A stretch of 64,000 nucleotides of DNA. Origin: Prochlorococcus marinus CUG1415 (GTDB lineage Bacteria > Cyanobacteriota > Cyanobacteriia > PCC-6307 > Cyanobiaceae). Numbering within the stretch: the stretch's first letter is position 1; each line of letters starts with the position of its first letter. The translations under genes were made by a program, and so were the position numbers. The stretch is taken from contig NZ_JAAORL010000001.1 of NCBI RefSeq assembly GCF_017696015.1, positions 744,001 through 808,000 on the forward strand, in the 5' to 3' direction. Of this stretch, positions 27,492 through 34,967 are shown in pieces. A model generated the notes under the pieces. The model saw only the letters and a list, made by a program, of their open reading frames with translations, was not told the DNA's origin and made no database searches.

Positions 27492-28046
27492 ATGAATGAA
27501 AATAATTTAAAAACAAAGAAATTAATTAATTTTGGCCCTTCTGGGAGAGCTATTGCACAACCAATGGACAATAGCTTATTGGATAATTTTTTTGATCATC
27601 TAACAATGGAAAGATTTGCTAACGTTCAATATTTTTCTATTTACCTCTGGTTTCAAGAGAGAGATTTAAATGGATTTGCCTCTCATTTTCTCAGTGAATC
27701 ACAAGGTGAAATGGAACATGCTCAGAAATTTGCAGATTACTTAATTGCTAGAGGACAATCTGTCAAACTTAATGAACTTCCTGAACCAGTTCAAACATGG
27801 GATTCAATAGAGGATTTAATTTCTTATTCTTTCAATATGGAGTCTGATTTAACCTCCTCTCTACAACAACTTTATTCGATTGCTGAAAGAACTTCAGATA
27901 CAAGGACCAACGTATTTTTAGATCCTATTATTGATGCTCAAACAAAATCCGAAGATGAATTTGCAAACATACTTGGGAAAGTTAAATTTGCATGTAATCA
28001 ACCCTCAGCAATCTTATTGATAGATAGTGATTTAGAGAAAAAATAA
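27492..28046 (+). CDS. ferritin
   Basis: Non-heme iron storage cage protein, 184 aa. Four-helix-bundle pattern with first-helix metal ligand region ERFANVQYFSIYLWFQ, EXXH motif EMEHAQKF and a later helix starting SDLTSSLQQLY with DPIIDAQTKSEDEF. In marine cyanobacteria ferritin sustains growth when iron is transient. A Fur-like site precedes it. The 3' end overlaps the opposite-strand coiled-coil gene by 15 nt. Confidence 0.9.
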   Translation: MNENNLKTKKLINFGPSGRAIAQPMDNSLLDNFFDHLTMERFANVQYFSIYLWFQERDLNGFASHFLSESQGEMEHAQKFADYLIARGQSVKLNELPEPVQTWDSIEDLISYSFNMESDLTSSLQQLYSIAERTSDTRTNVFLDPIIDAQTKSEDEFANILGKVKFACNQPSAILLIDSDLEKK

Positions 28047-28322
28047 ATTACTTTCAAATTTATTTTCATTTAATGTCCTTTTGGTTTTTTCTACAAGTAA
28101 TTTTGAAAAATTGATTTTCTCATTATTTTCTTTATTTAAGAGCTCAGCTATTTTGTGAATCTCATTAACTCTTTTATGAATATTTTTGTTTTCGGAAAAT
28201 AACCTTTCTTTCAATCCTTTATTATAAGTCGTTTTGAATGATTGCTTTATATTTCTGAGTCTATTCGACAATACATCTACTTCTATTAACAGATTGTTAG
28301 TTATTGATTGTGATTCCTTCAT
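28032..28322 (-). CDS. coiled-coil protein downstream of the Crp-family gene
   Basis: Unrecognised, about 96 aa, highly charged and helical (KESQSITNNLL, LFSENKNIHKRVNEIHKIAEL, LVEKTKRTLNEN). I chose the ATG at 28322, four bases after the crp-like stop; an upstream start would overlap that gene by 38 nt. Tight spacing suggests co-transcription with the regulator. It converges on ferritin. Confidence 0.6.
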   Translation of the reverse strand: MKESQSITNNLLIEVDVLSNRLRNIKQSFKTTYNKGLKERLFSENKNIHKRVNEIHKIAELLNKENNEKINFSKLLVEKTKRTLNENKFESNLFFL

Positions 28323-28326
28323 GTTT

Positions 28327-28914
28327 CTATAACAGTGATGATTCAATAAAAGAAGGCGCAACACTTACTGTTTGGGTGCCAATTGGAGCTATTAATAACT
28401 CAGATGATCTTAATTTAGAAATTAATCTCGTTGATGTGACGCGTGTTGAACCTATTAATTCTCCTATCCTTTCATGAGTCAACCTAAAAGGTAGCTCACA
28501 CCATTGACCACATCTTCTTCCTAAACGATTTACTAGTATTGAAAATAAAGCTTGTAATCTTTGTTCTGCATTCCCCAAGTGTCTAATTCTGAGAAGTTGC
28601 AAAGTCCATTCATTTACTGCATCGAAACCAATATTCTCATCAATATTTACATTGCTATGAAAAGATAAATCTGTTAATGCTTCAACGCAGACACCCTCGC
28701 TACATAAAAGGTCTGTTCTTAATTGATCACCTGATTGTAAAAAGGCAAGAGTCATTCCTTCAGTTTCTTCGCAAGGACAATAAACTCTAGCAATTCCACT
28801 TTCAACTTCTAGGCATGTGCCTTTCGGCCTTGATGTTGGATCTATTAGAACAGATTGTCCAGTTATTATTCGTACTGATTTTGATGGGAACTCTCCATAA
28901 GAATGGAAATTCAT
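28327..28914 (-). CDS. Crp/Fnr-family transcriptional regulator
   Basis: 195 aa. N-terminal cupin-like effector domain (residues about 1-100, with CLEVESGIARVYC) and a C-terminal helix-turn-helix with THERIGELIGSTRVTSTRLISKL (about residues 147-170). The nucleotide pocket RxS of cAMP receptors is not evident, so the ligand is unknown. Several cysteines (CPCEE, LLCSEGVC) may bind a redox or metal cofactor. The start sits 12 nt from a strong Fur-like box, so it is probably iron-responsive. It is unlike NtcA in sequence. Confidence 0.85.
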   Translation of the reverse strand: MNFHSYGEFPSKSVRIITGQSVLIDPTSRPKGTCLEVESGIARVYCPCEETEGMTLAFLQSGDQLRTDLLCSEGVCVEALTDLSFHSNVNIDENIGFDAVNEWTLQLLRIRHLGNAEQRLQALFSILVNRLGRRCGQWCELPFRLTHERIGELIGSTRVTSTRLISKLRSSELLIAPIGTQTVSVAPSFIESSLL

Positions 28915-28926
28915 TTAATAAAATAT

Positions 28927-28945
28927 GATAATGAGAATTATTATC
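28927..28945. promoter_or_regulatory. strong putative Fur box in front of the Crp-family gene
   Basis: GATAATGAGAATTATTATC matches the 19 bp Fur consensus at 17 of 19 bases. Its near end is 12 nt from the Crp-family start codon, so a bound repressor would cover the promoter or early transcript. Confidence 0.75.
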
Positions 28946-28971
28946 AATTATGCATTAGAAAATTATTTATT

Positions 28972-28990
28972 GCAATAGATTCTCATTATC
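28972..28990. promoter_or_regulatory. second, weaker putative Fur box
   Basis: GCAATAGATTCTCATTATC matches the 19 bp Fur consensus at 13 of 19 positions, strongest in the right half. It lies between the divergent Crp-family and zinc-ribbon genes, 26 bp from the first box. Confidence 0.45.
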
Positions 28991-29070
28991 AACATGTTTT
29001 TTGTGTTTTTTCTTTACATATGTTTTAAAGATTATAATTTAAATAGAATTCTTAAAAATTTTATTTAGTA

Positions 29071-29259
29071 ATGAGCGGAAATAGAGTTTGTTTTAATTGT
29101 GGAAGTTCTTCATTCGTTTCAGATCGATCTTTAGGAGGTAAGATAATTTGCTCTAAATGTGGATCTTCTTCTTTTAGAATAGAATCCTCTTCATTTTTTA
29201 AGAATAAAAAATTAATTTTCCTTGCTATTGGTATTGTTATTTTTTTGATTATTATTTAG
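29071..29259 (+). CDS. zinc-ribbon single-pass membrane microprotein, 62 aa
   Basis: Two CxxC pairs (CFNC and CSKC, residues about 7-10 and 27-30) form a zinc ribbon. A hydrophobic C-terminal helix (LIFLAIGIVIFLIII, about 48-62) anchors it. Divergent from the Crp-family gene across the region with the Fur-like boxes, and convergent with the ABC gene by 8 nt. Function unknown. Confidence 0.7.
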   Translation: MSGNRVCFNCGSSSFVSDRSLGGKIICSKCGSSSFRIESSSFFKNKKLIFLAIGIVIFLIII

Positions 29260-30040
29260 GCAATCTGTTGATAGTCCAAAATCCATTATTTTTAATCACT
29301 TCTACATCAATACCATATAACTTATTAAGATTTTCACTTTTTATAATCTTATTTTGATCCCCCTCAGCTAATACCTCGCCATTTTTTAGCATTATGATTC
29401 GGTCATAAATTGATGTTATCATTGAGATTTCATGAGTTACGCATAAAATTTTGGTATTTAATTTTGATAATTCATTAATCTTATCAATTATAAAAAACTT
29501 TGATTTATAATCTAGATTTGCAGTTGGCTCATCTAAGATTAATATATCTGGTTTTTTAATTAACGCTCTGGCAATGAGAGAAATTTGTTTTTCTCCATCT
29601 GATAAATATGAAAAATATTTTTTAGATAAACTTGTTATATTCATATTTTTCATAATACTTTCAACTTTATAATGGTCGCTTTTAGATTTAGTTGATACAT
29701 AACAATATCTTCCATATAGTCCACTTAAAATTAAATCGAAAACTTGTAGATTTGGATTTATTCTATCTTTAATATCATTATTAACAGTACTTATTCTTTG
29801 TCTTAGTTCCCATAAATTTATAACTTCTTTGTTGAATATTTTTAGTATCGAATCATTAGCCACTACTGGGTATATGTTTCTATTAATTACTTCTATTAAT
29901 GATGATTTACCTGAACCATTTGGTCCGATTAATATTACGTTCTCTGAAAATGATATCTTTAAATTTAAATCTTTGATTACTCTAATACCGTTCTTATAAC
30001 AATTTATATTTTTTGCTTCAAACCAAAATTTATTAACCAC
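29252..30040 (-). CDS. ABC transporter ATPase (iron/cofactor-type), stand-alone
   Basis: 262 aa: Walker A LIGPNGSGKSSL, Q-loop region TVNND, signature LSDGEKQ (a divergent LSGGQ), Walker B ILILDEPTANLD, switch His in VTHEIS. Resembles ModF or iron-complex ATPases. No permease lies next to it. The GTG start shares its G with the TAG stop of a 33-residue membrane microprotein, so the two are coupled. Confidence 0.8.
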   Translation of the reverse strand: MVNKFWFEAKNINCYKNGIRVIKDLNLKISFSENVILIGPNGSGKSSLIEVINRNIYPVVANDSILKIFNKEVINLWELRQRISTVNNDIKDRINPNLQVFDLILSGLYGRYCYVSTKSKSDHYKVESIMKNMNITSLSKKYFSYLSDGEKQISLIARALIKKPDILILDEPTANLDYKSKFFIIDKINELSKLNTKILCVTHEISMITSIYDRIIMLKNGEVLAEGDQNKIIKSENLNKLYGIDVEVIKNNGFWTINRLPK

Positions 30041-30141
30041 TAAAACTTATTGCTCCAAAATATAATTAATTGAATTGAGCTTAAAATAAATATAAAAAGA
30101 TAAAGCCAATTCAACCATGAAGGTCTATTTACTTTCTTCAT
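30040..30141 (-). CDS. 33-residue membrane microprotein between Rieske and ABC genes
   Basis: ATG at 30141 to TAG at 30042-30040. The short N-terminus MKKVNRPSWLNW is positive, followed by one hydrophobic helix (LYLFIFILSSIQLIIFW) and SNKF. It sits 22 nt after the Rieske stop and its own stop overlaps the ABC start by 1 nt, the kind of layout seen when a tiny subunit belongs with the genes around it. No homologue recognised. Confidence 0.5.
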   Translation of the reverse strand: MKKVNRPSWLNWLYLFIFILSSIQLIIFWSNKF

Positions 30142-30144
30142 AAA

Positions 30145-30182
30145 TTATATGATTAACATAAGATTATATGATTAACATGAGA
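30145..30182. repeat. 19 bp tandem duplication at the end of the Rieske gene
   Basis: TTATATGATTAACATAAGA (30145-30163) is followed directly by TTATATGATTAACATGAGA (30164-30182), one mismatch. The second copy contains the last codons and stop of the Rieske gene, the first lies just downstream. Confidence 0.85.
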
Positions 30183-31486
30183 ATTAGTAGTGGAGCAACA
30201 AATCTTGTAAATGTTTTTCTAATAATATCTATATTATTGATAACTTCCAACCTCTTTATCTCTGGTGGATATTTCAATATGAATTTGTCGTATACAGAAA
30301 GATTCTCAGTTTTATTAATATTTTTCCATGGGTTATCTTTATCTTCAGACTTTTTATACCATTTCCAAAAGTAATTTATTATTCTATCTTCTCCTAATAA
30401 TTTTATTTCATCTTTGTTAATAAAACCCAAATTGTTATTAAATGTTTGTGTCTTTAAAATTATATAATCCTCATCAAATATTTTATAAAAAATCTTTCTT
30501 TGAGTCTCTTTAAATAATATTAGGTTATTAAGTAGTTTATTTTTTAAAAATTTCCTGTAGTGTCTTACTATTACTCTTGCTTTATTATTTCCTAGTGGAA
30601 TATGATCTAAAACTTGTAAATATCGTGATACAGAAGGATCTCCTTTATAAATTAATATCCTTCCAGGTGGCATGAATTTTATTCTGATAAATTCTTTTTT
30701 AGGGTCATTCTTATAGAAATAAATACTTTCAATGTATTTAGGAGTAACATTAATTTTCTGATTAAAACTAACAAGTACGTTTTTATTAACATCTTTATCA
30801 GGAATTGTGTCTCCGTGAACCCAAAAAAGATGAAGTATATCTAAGTGATTTTCAATTATCCTTGACCAATCACATTTGAAGTCAACTAATACCTCCTCAG
30901 AGACATAATCCTCATATGAAAAACCATTATTAGATAATTCGTAGTTACTTATAGGTGAATCTTCAATTATATTTTTTAGATCAGTCTCAGATTTTTTAGA
31001 AAAATGTACAAATATATATTCATCTTTTTCTAATGCTTTGTATTGAGATAAATGTATTCTTTTGGCATAGTTATCATAGTTATTATCTACTATGTGACTA
31101 CAAGTTATTCGGTCTAGATTTTGGCAACTTCCCCCTGAAGAGAATTCAGCGCCATGATATGGACATGTTATTACACCATTTGATAATGTTCCTCCAAAGA
31201 AGGAGGCACCTCTGTGCGGACAAATATTCTTAATACATCTTACATTTTCATTCTTATCTCTATAAATTATAAGAGGCTCATCATAGAGTGAGAAATAATG
31301 TAGTGTATTTTTTTTAAGTTCTTTTGAAGGACAAATTGCATACCAACCAAATAAACCTACATTTAATTTCTTTTGTGTTTCTCTTATATCAAAGGAGTCA
31401 ATTTCAACTGCTGATACTTTTTTAAATGGCTTATTAACTGTATTTAAGTCTTTAGATTTAAAAAAATTAATTTGTCTGTTTTCCAT
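30164..31486 (-). CDS. Rieske-type oxygenase (PaO/Tic55-like)
   Basis: 440 aa. A Rieske [2Fe-2S] domain with Cys89-x-His91 (CPHRGASFFGG) and Cys108-x2-His111 (CPYHG). The mononuclear iron site follows as N213-x2-D216-x2-H219-x4-H224 (NHLDILHLFWVH). A hydrophobic tail (APLLILMLII) may hold it in a membrane. This combination matches the pheophorbide a / chlorophyllide a oxygenase group, but the substrate is not determined. It heads a likely operon with the 33-residue microprotein and the ABC ATPase. Confidence 0.82.
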   Translation of the reverse strand: MENRQINFFKSKDLNTVNKPFKKVSAVEIDSFDIRETQKKLNVGLFGWYAICPSKELKKNTLHYFSLYDEPLIIYRDKNENVRCIKNICPHRGASFFGGTLSNGVITCPYHGAEFSSGGSCQNLDRITCSHIVDNNYDNYAKRIHLSQYKALEKDEYIFVHFSKKSETDLKNIIEDSPISNYELSNNGFSYEDYVSEEVLVDFKCDWSRIIENHLDILHLFWVHGDTIPDKDVNKNVLVSFNQKINVTPKYIESIYFYKNDPKKEFIRIKFMPPGRILIYKGDPSVSRYLQVLDHIPLGNNKARVIVRHYRKFLKNKLLNNLILFKETQRKIFYKIFDEDYIILKTQTFNNNLGFINKDEIKLLGEDRIINYFWKWYKKSEDKDNPWKNINKTENLSVYDKFILKYPPEIKRLEVINNIDIIRKTFTRFVAPLLILMLII

Positions 31487-31651
31487 AAATTAATTTCTTT
31501 TTTTAATTTACTACTTATCTTTTCAGACTATAACTCAAGTAAATAATGAATTTCTCTTAAAAATAAAATTCTCTATTATTTGTAGCAATAATTATATCGA
31601 TATTAAATAAATAATGAGTTCGGGGGATATTTATGTATCTTTATTTCGGTT

Positions 31652-31840
31652 TTATTGTATATTTTGTAATTCTTTCAAATTTTTTATGTAATCAATTGCA
31701 TCATCTATATTGTTGTGGAAATTACACTGGCCAAGATAACAACCTATAAATCTTAAGAACTTTCTCTTTCCACCACTAATTTCATATTTATGTATTGTTC
31801 CTCCCTCTATAGGAGCATATATTAATTCTGGTAATGCCAT
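31652..31840 (-). CDS. small conserved hypothetical protein, 62 aa
   Basis: No recognised family. Begins MALPELIYAPIEGGTIHKYEI, with a conserved-looking RFIGCYLGQCNFH patch (two cysteines). Soluble, mixed charge. It lies alone between the Rieske gene and a 360 nt gene-free stretch. Confidence 0.5.
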   Translation of the reverse strand: MALPELIYAPIEGGTIHKYEISGGKRKFLRFIGCYLGQCNFHNNIDDAIDYIKNLKELQNIQ

Positions 31841-32200
31841 ATTTTGTTTTTAATTCTTAAATTAAACAATAATTCAAGTGCAAATACATTTCCATAGCTC
31901 AAGTCATATTTTTAATAATTAATTTACTTGTTTTTTCATAAATTTTTATTAAATTCCTAAAAAGTATTTGGTATTTATTGATTATGGATAAGAATTTTTA
32001 ATTATGCAAAAAGCTTTTAGGCGTATTTTTTTTTAATAATAAAAGAACTCACACTTTAAGATATTAATTTAGATAGTTTCTCACTTCAAAAATAAGAAAT
32101 ACCTTTTTTCATAATATTAAGATTATTGATTTCTATAATTTTTTATAAATAAATAATCAGTTATGTTTTTTAAATATAAATTATAGTAAATTTTAAATTT
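31841..32200. other. 360 bp gene-free AT-rich stretch
   Basis: No frame above about 25 codons and no strong promoter or terminator. It holds only poly-T/poly-A tracts and a weak AAAAGCTTTT palindrome followed by a T-run near 32007-32036 that could end a short transcript. A small RNA cannot be excluded. Confidence 0.35.
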
Positions 32201-32551
32201 ATGAAAATTATGATAAAAAGAATTTTTACGATCTTTTTTTTAACTTTGTGCTTTGTCTTTTTTAAGCCAGTTTACTCTTTAGATATTTCTTCTAAAACTC
32301 TTGAACAATATACTAAAAAGATTTCTAATAAATTCACTAGAACTTACTGCAATACTTCCAAATTTGGGATCTCTTATGAAGGGGCTTTGGCATTCGCGAT
32401 TGGAGAAACTAATAAGGAATTTAAAAATAATAAACTCAATAACCTAATAGACTATTCTCTACTAAAAAATTCAATAGTTGATGGTTTAGAAAATAATTGC
32501 CAAATTTATGATTTTCCTATTAGTAGTTTAGAAAAATTAGAATTTGATTAG
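32201..32551 (+). CDS. small exported protein, 116 aa
   Basis: A clear signal peptide (MKIMIKRIFTIFFLTLCFV, ending PVYS) leads a mature region with three cysteines or fewer (YCNTSKFG, NNCQIYDF), many Lys/Asn and a helical FAIGETNKEF segment. Conserved-looking but no known domain. It converges on a small membrane protein gene with 21 nt between. Confidence 0.6.
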   Translation: MKIMIKRIFTIFFLTLCFVFFKPVYSLDISSKTLEQYTKKISNKFTRTYCNTSKFGISYEGALAFAIGETNKEFKNNKLNNLIDYSLLKNSIVDGLENNCQIYDFPISSLEKLEFD

Positions 32552-32572
32552 AAATATGAAATTGTTAAAGTG

Positions 32573-32755
32573 TTATTTTCTTCCTATCCAATCATTAGGT
32601 TTCTCCAGCATCCACTCGAAAACTCCCTTAGCATCAAGGTTTTTTGATGTATAAACAAACAATATTGGAAATAATAAAATTACTACTCCAATAACTGCTA
32701 ACTCTATTTTACCTATACCCATTTCTTTTATAGTTAAGGCGAAATAATTAATCAT
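32573..32755 (-). CDS. small membrane protein, 60 aa
   Basis: One strong hydrophobic helix (IELAVIGVVILLFPILFVYT, about residues 17-36) flanked by charged ends, and a tail KPNDWIGRK. Single-pass membrane protein of unknown function. Start ATG at 32755. Confidence 0.6.
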   Translation of the reverse strand: MINYFALTIKEMGIGKIELAVIGVVILLFPILFVYTSKNLDAKGVFEWMLEKPNDWIGRK

Positions 32756-32911
32756 TACCTTATAGAATTGAAGTTTGCTTAATACTTAATTTATAAAATA
32801 TTATTTACTCATTCTTCTATTGATAAAATATCTTAATCGTTTATTGTGAAAGTTTTTTGTATAAAGTACCTATTTTTTCTAATCACACTTTTTAATAGTT
32901 TAAATATATAG

Positions 32912-33076
32912 ATGAATGTTAATTTAATGCCTATTAATTCTGAAATTATAATTTTCACTCCATTCTTTTTAGTATTGATTGGATTTACAGTTTTTACGAT
33001 TTTAAGGAAAAGAAAGAGATCAGCTAAAAGTATTTATAAATTAATAGATGATTTAGAAAAAAAATACATATATTAA
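32912..33076 (+). CDS. 54-residue membrane microprotein
   Basis: MNVNLMPINSEIIIFTPFF, then a hydrophobic helix to about residue 30 and a basic tail (RKRKRSAKS). Positive-inside orientation suggests the C-terminus in the cytoplasm. No homologue recognised. A TACCTATTTTTT motif lies 33 nt upstream and is shared with another microprotein gene (50951). Confidence 0.5.
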   Translation: MNVNLMPINSEIIIFTPFFLVLIGFTVFTILRKRKRSAKSIYKLIDDLEKKYIY

Positions 33077-33098
33077 TAGTTTTTTAGAAGGAAAAAGA

Positions 33099-33395
33099 TT
33101 AATCAAATTCTATACCGACTTCTTCTTTTAAATCCCTATCCAAATCTGGAAGATGGGGTTCAACCCAATGCTCTTTGTTATCAATACCAGCTGCATTTAC
33201 ATAGTTCATAATATGTTGATCTACTTGTTTATAAAGATCATGCAAATTTATATCCATACGAATATCATGAGCAATTTCAGATACTTGTTTTTCAGTTAAA
33301 CAATGATTTGGATGAAGAAAATCACAGCAAGGAATTCTCTTCTCGATCAATTCATTTAAATTGATTTTTATTTCGTAATCTTGATGAACAGTCAT
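33099..33395 (-). CDS. conserved hypothetical protein, 98 aa
   Basis: Soluble, no signal peptide. Contains an RIPCCDFLHPNHCL segment (three Cys and one His) that might bind metal, followed by TEKQVSEIAHDIRMDINLHDLY. Acidic C-terminus. I do not recognise the family. Confidence 0.55.
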   Translation of the reverse strand: MTVHQDYEIKINLNELIEKRIPCCDFLHPNHCLTEKQVSEIAHDIRMDINLHDLYKQVDQHIMNYVNAAGIDNKEHWVEPHLPDLDRDLKEEVGIEFD

Positions 33396-33462
33396 AGATT
33401 TTATAGCTTTGTTTTGATTCTAATTATGGTTTAGTTTTTGTATATCTTTAGTTAAGAAATAA

Positions 33463-33490
33463 AGTTCTTAGATATTAGTTCTAAGATATT
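33463..33490. repeat. 14 bp tandem repeat forming an inverted repeat
   Basis: AGTTCTTAGATATT and AGTTCTAAGATATT are adjacent with one mismatch. Within them TCTTAGA and TCTAAGA form a perfect 7 bp inverted repeat. It lies between two minus-strand small genes. Confidence 0.6.
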
Positions 33491-33501
33491 ATTTTAGTAA
33501 T

Positions 33502-33651
33502 TTAAATAAATAAATCTTCCAAGTCTTTATACAAATCATCATTTTCTTTTGAGTTTTCTAAAGGGTAATCATAATCTAGTGAAAGTTCTTTTTTTGAAGT
33601 ATAAAAAAGATATCCAAGTGCACCAAGAAGTAAGGCTGTCGGTAAAACCAT
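33502..33651 (-). CDS. 49-residue membrane microprotein
   Basis: ATG at 33651 to TAA. A short hydrophobic segment (MVLPTALLLGALGYLFYT) then an acidic tail rich in Asp/Glu (SLDYDYPLENSKENDDLYKDLEDLF). Looks like a small membrane-anchored acidic peptide. Unknown. Confidence 0.45.
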   Translation of the reverse strand: MVLPTALLLGALGYLFYTSKKELSLDYDYPLENSKENDDLYKDLEDLFI

Positions 33652-33680
33652 CAGTATTTAATTGACTTATTTTGAATATA

Positions 33681-33711
33681 GTGCAACACTAATTACAGTC
33701 AAGTGCTGAAC
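33681..33711. promoter_or_regulatory. imperfect inverted repeat before the RHH gene
   Basis: GTGCAACACT (33681-33690) and AGTGCTGAAC (33702-33711) pair at 8 of 10 positions across an 11 bp spacer. It lies 15 nt before the RHH start codon, suiting an operator for autoregulation. Confidence 0.5.
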
Positions 33712-33726
33712 TTTATTCGTTTTTAA

Positions 33727-34095
33727 ATGCCTACAAAGAAAAAAAGAGTTGGTTTTATACCAAGAGAAGATGTTATGAAAATAATTGATAAATTGAGCAC
33801 AGAGAATAATTTAAGTAATTCAAAAATAATAAGTATTTTAGTAGAGGAAGCACTTTCCGTAAGAGGAATATTTAACAAAATAACGGGCAAAGTAACTCAA
33901 TCATATCTTGATATTAATGACTCTTCAGGGAGTGAAACATTTAAAATCAGTGCTAACTCAGGTAATCATAATAATTCTAGTAAAACAACCCTTTTAAGGC
34001 AAGCAAATCAGGATTCTTTTGACTTGCAAACTTATAAAAAGTTCTTATCATTCCTTAAATTCCAGGAAATGATGGACAAATACAATACTCGATAA
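33727..34095 (+). CDS. ribbon-helix-helix (CopG/MetJ-like) regulator
   Basis: Residues about 5-47 have the RHH layout: a basic strand (KKRVGFIPRED), a helix (VMKIIDKLSTENN), a NLSNSKIISILVEEAL second helix. After it comes a Ser/Asn-rich linker and a C-terminal helical tail (LQTYKKFLSFLKFQEMMDKY) that may mediate oligomers. Such proteins bind palindromes as dimers; inverted repeats of related sequence stand before this gene and before the next gene. Confidence 0.65.
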   Translation: MPTKKKRVGFIPREDVMKIIDKLSTENNLSNSKIISILVEEALSVRGIFNKITGKVTQSYLDINDSSGSETFKISANSGNHNNSSKTTLLRQANQDSFDLQTYKKFLSFLKFQEMMDKYNTR

Positions 34096-34104
34096 GCATT
34101 GTTA

Positions 34105-34115
34105 AGTGCTGCACT
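34105..34115. promoter_or_regulatory. perfect palindrome AGTGC-T-GCACT
   Basis: An 11 bp perfect palindrome, overlapping a second one GCAC-T-GTGC (34111-34119). It shares AGTGCTG with the site before the RHH gene. It lies 9 bp after the RHH stop and about 92 bp before the next gene. Confidence 0.5.
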
Positions 34116-34207
34116 GTGCGGTAAAATGTATTTGTATGTATTTTGGTAGCTTTACTAATTAGAAATTATTTATTACCATTTCAAAACCCTGAAATTATTA
34201 ATTTGAT

Positions 34208-34522
34208 ATGAAATCATCTTTCCCAATTTTATCTGCAAATCTTCTCCCTCCAGAAAAGTTATATTGCAACTTTAGTTATTGGAGTTCATTGTTTTCTCAG
34301 GACATGCAGATTTTGTGGGAGAGGGCCCATGGGGTCCCTTTAGAAAGACTCCCTAAAGGTGTTTCTGATATGATTTTTCCCTATTTATTACTAGCACTAT
34401 CTGACTATAAGACTTCACAAATAAATAAAATGAATGGAATTGGATTAGACAATCTATTAAGCCTTTGGTTTGATAAGTACTTGTTGAATAAAAATGGTTA
34501 CTTCGAACTAATAAAAAAATAA
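34208..34522 (+). CDS. conserved hypothetical protein, 104 aa
   Basis: Unrecognised, soluble, with aromatic-rich sequence (FSYWSSLFSQDMQILWERAHG) and a PKGVSDMIFPYLLLALSDYK helix. The palindrome at 34105-34115 is upstream, so it may be under the RHH regulator's control. Start at ATG 34208. Confidence 0.5.
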   Translation: MKSSFPILSANLLPPEKLYCNFSYWSSLFSQDMQILWERAHGVPLERLPKGVSDMIFPYLLLALSDYKTSQINKMNGIGLDNLLSLWFDKYLLNKNGYFELIKK

Positions 34523-34681
34523 TTTTTATAATTAATTCTCTATATCTCACATAAGATTTCTATTTTGATATTTGTTGTTTATAAAAGCCTTTTTAGTGAT
34601 TCTTTTAGAATTGATACATCAAAAATCCTACTATAAATAAATTAAATGCATTAACGATGATTATTTAAATTTCTTTTAATA

Positions 34682-34771
34682 ATGAAATCCATCAATTTAT
34701 CTTTTTTGAGAAATTATTTTCATTTGTTTATTTTGTTGACTTTTATTGTTGCTCAGATAATAATTACTTAA
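34682..34771 (+). CDS. possible 29-residue membrane microprotein
   Basis: ATG to TAA, almost entirely hydrophobic after MKSINLSFLRNYF, ending IVAQIIIT. No RBS or conservation evidence from sequence alone. Could be chance in AT-rich DNA, where short hydrophobic frames are common. Confidence 0.25.
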   Translation: MKSINLSFLRNYFHLFILLTFIVAQIIIT

Positions 34772-34786
34772 CTAAATTTTTTAACT

Positions 34787-34960
34787 TTGAATATTCTTTC
34801 AGATACTTTTGATGATTTTGTTGACGATCTAATTTCTTCGGATGCTCATTTATTGAAAGGTGAACTTGATTTTTTACTTATGCAACATTTATTTAATTCA
34901 ATTGATTTAAAGTGTATTAAAACAAATGAATTTGGAGATAACGATTCATTAGCGGCTTAA
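34787..34960 (+). CDS. 57-residue acidic protein
   Basis: TTG start at 34787, as no ATG precedes; ends with ...NDSLAA. Asp-rich N-terminal (SDTFDDFVDDLISSDAH) then a hydrophobic/helical LKGELDFLLMQHLFNS. Soluble, unknown. It ends 7 nt before the next microgene. Confidence 0.4.
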   Translation: MNILSDTFDDFVDDLISSDAHLLKGELDFLLMQHLFNSIDLKCIKTNEFGDNDSLAA

Positions 34961-34967
34961 TTTTTTT

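Noticed and set aside
30168-30374. 68 aa plus-strand frame over the Rieske 3' end
   Set aside because: Antisense to the Rieske gene; no independent signal.
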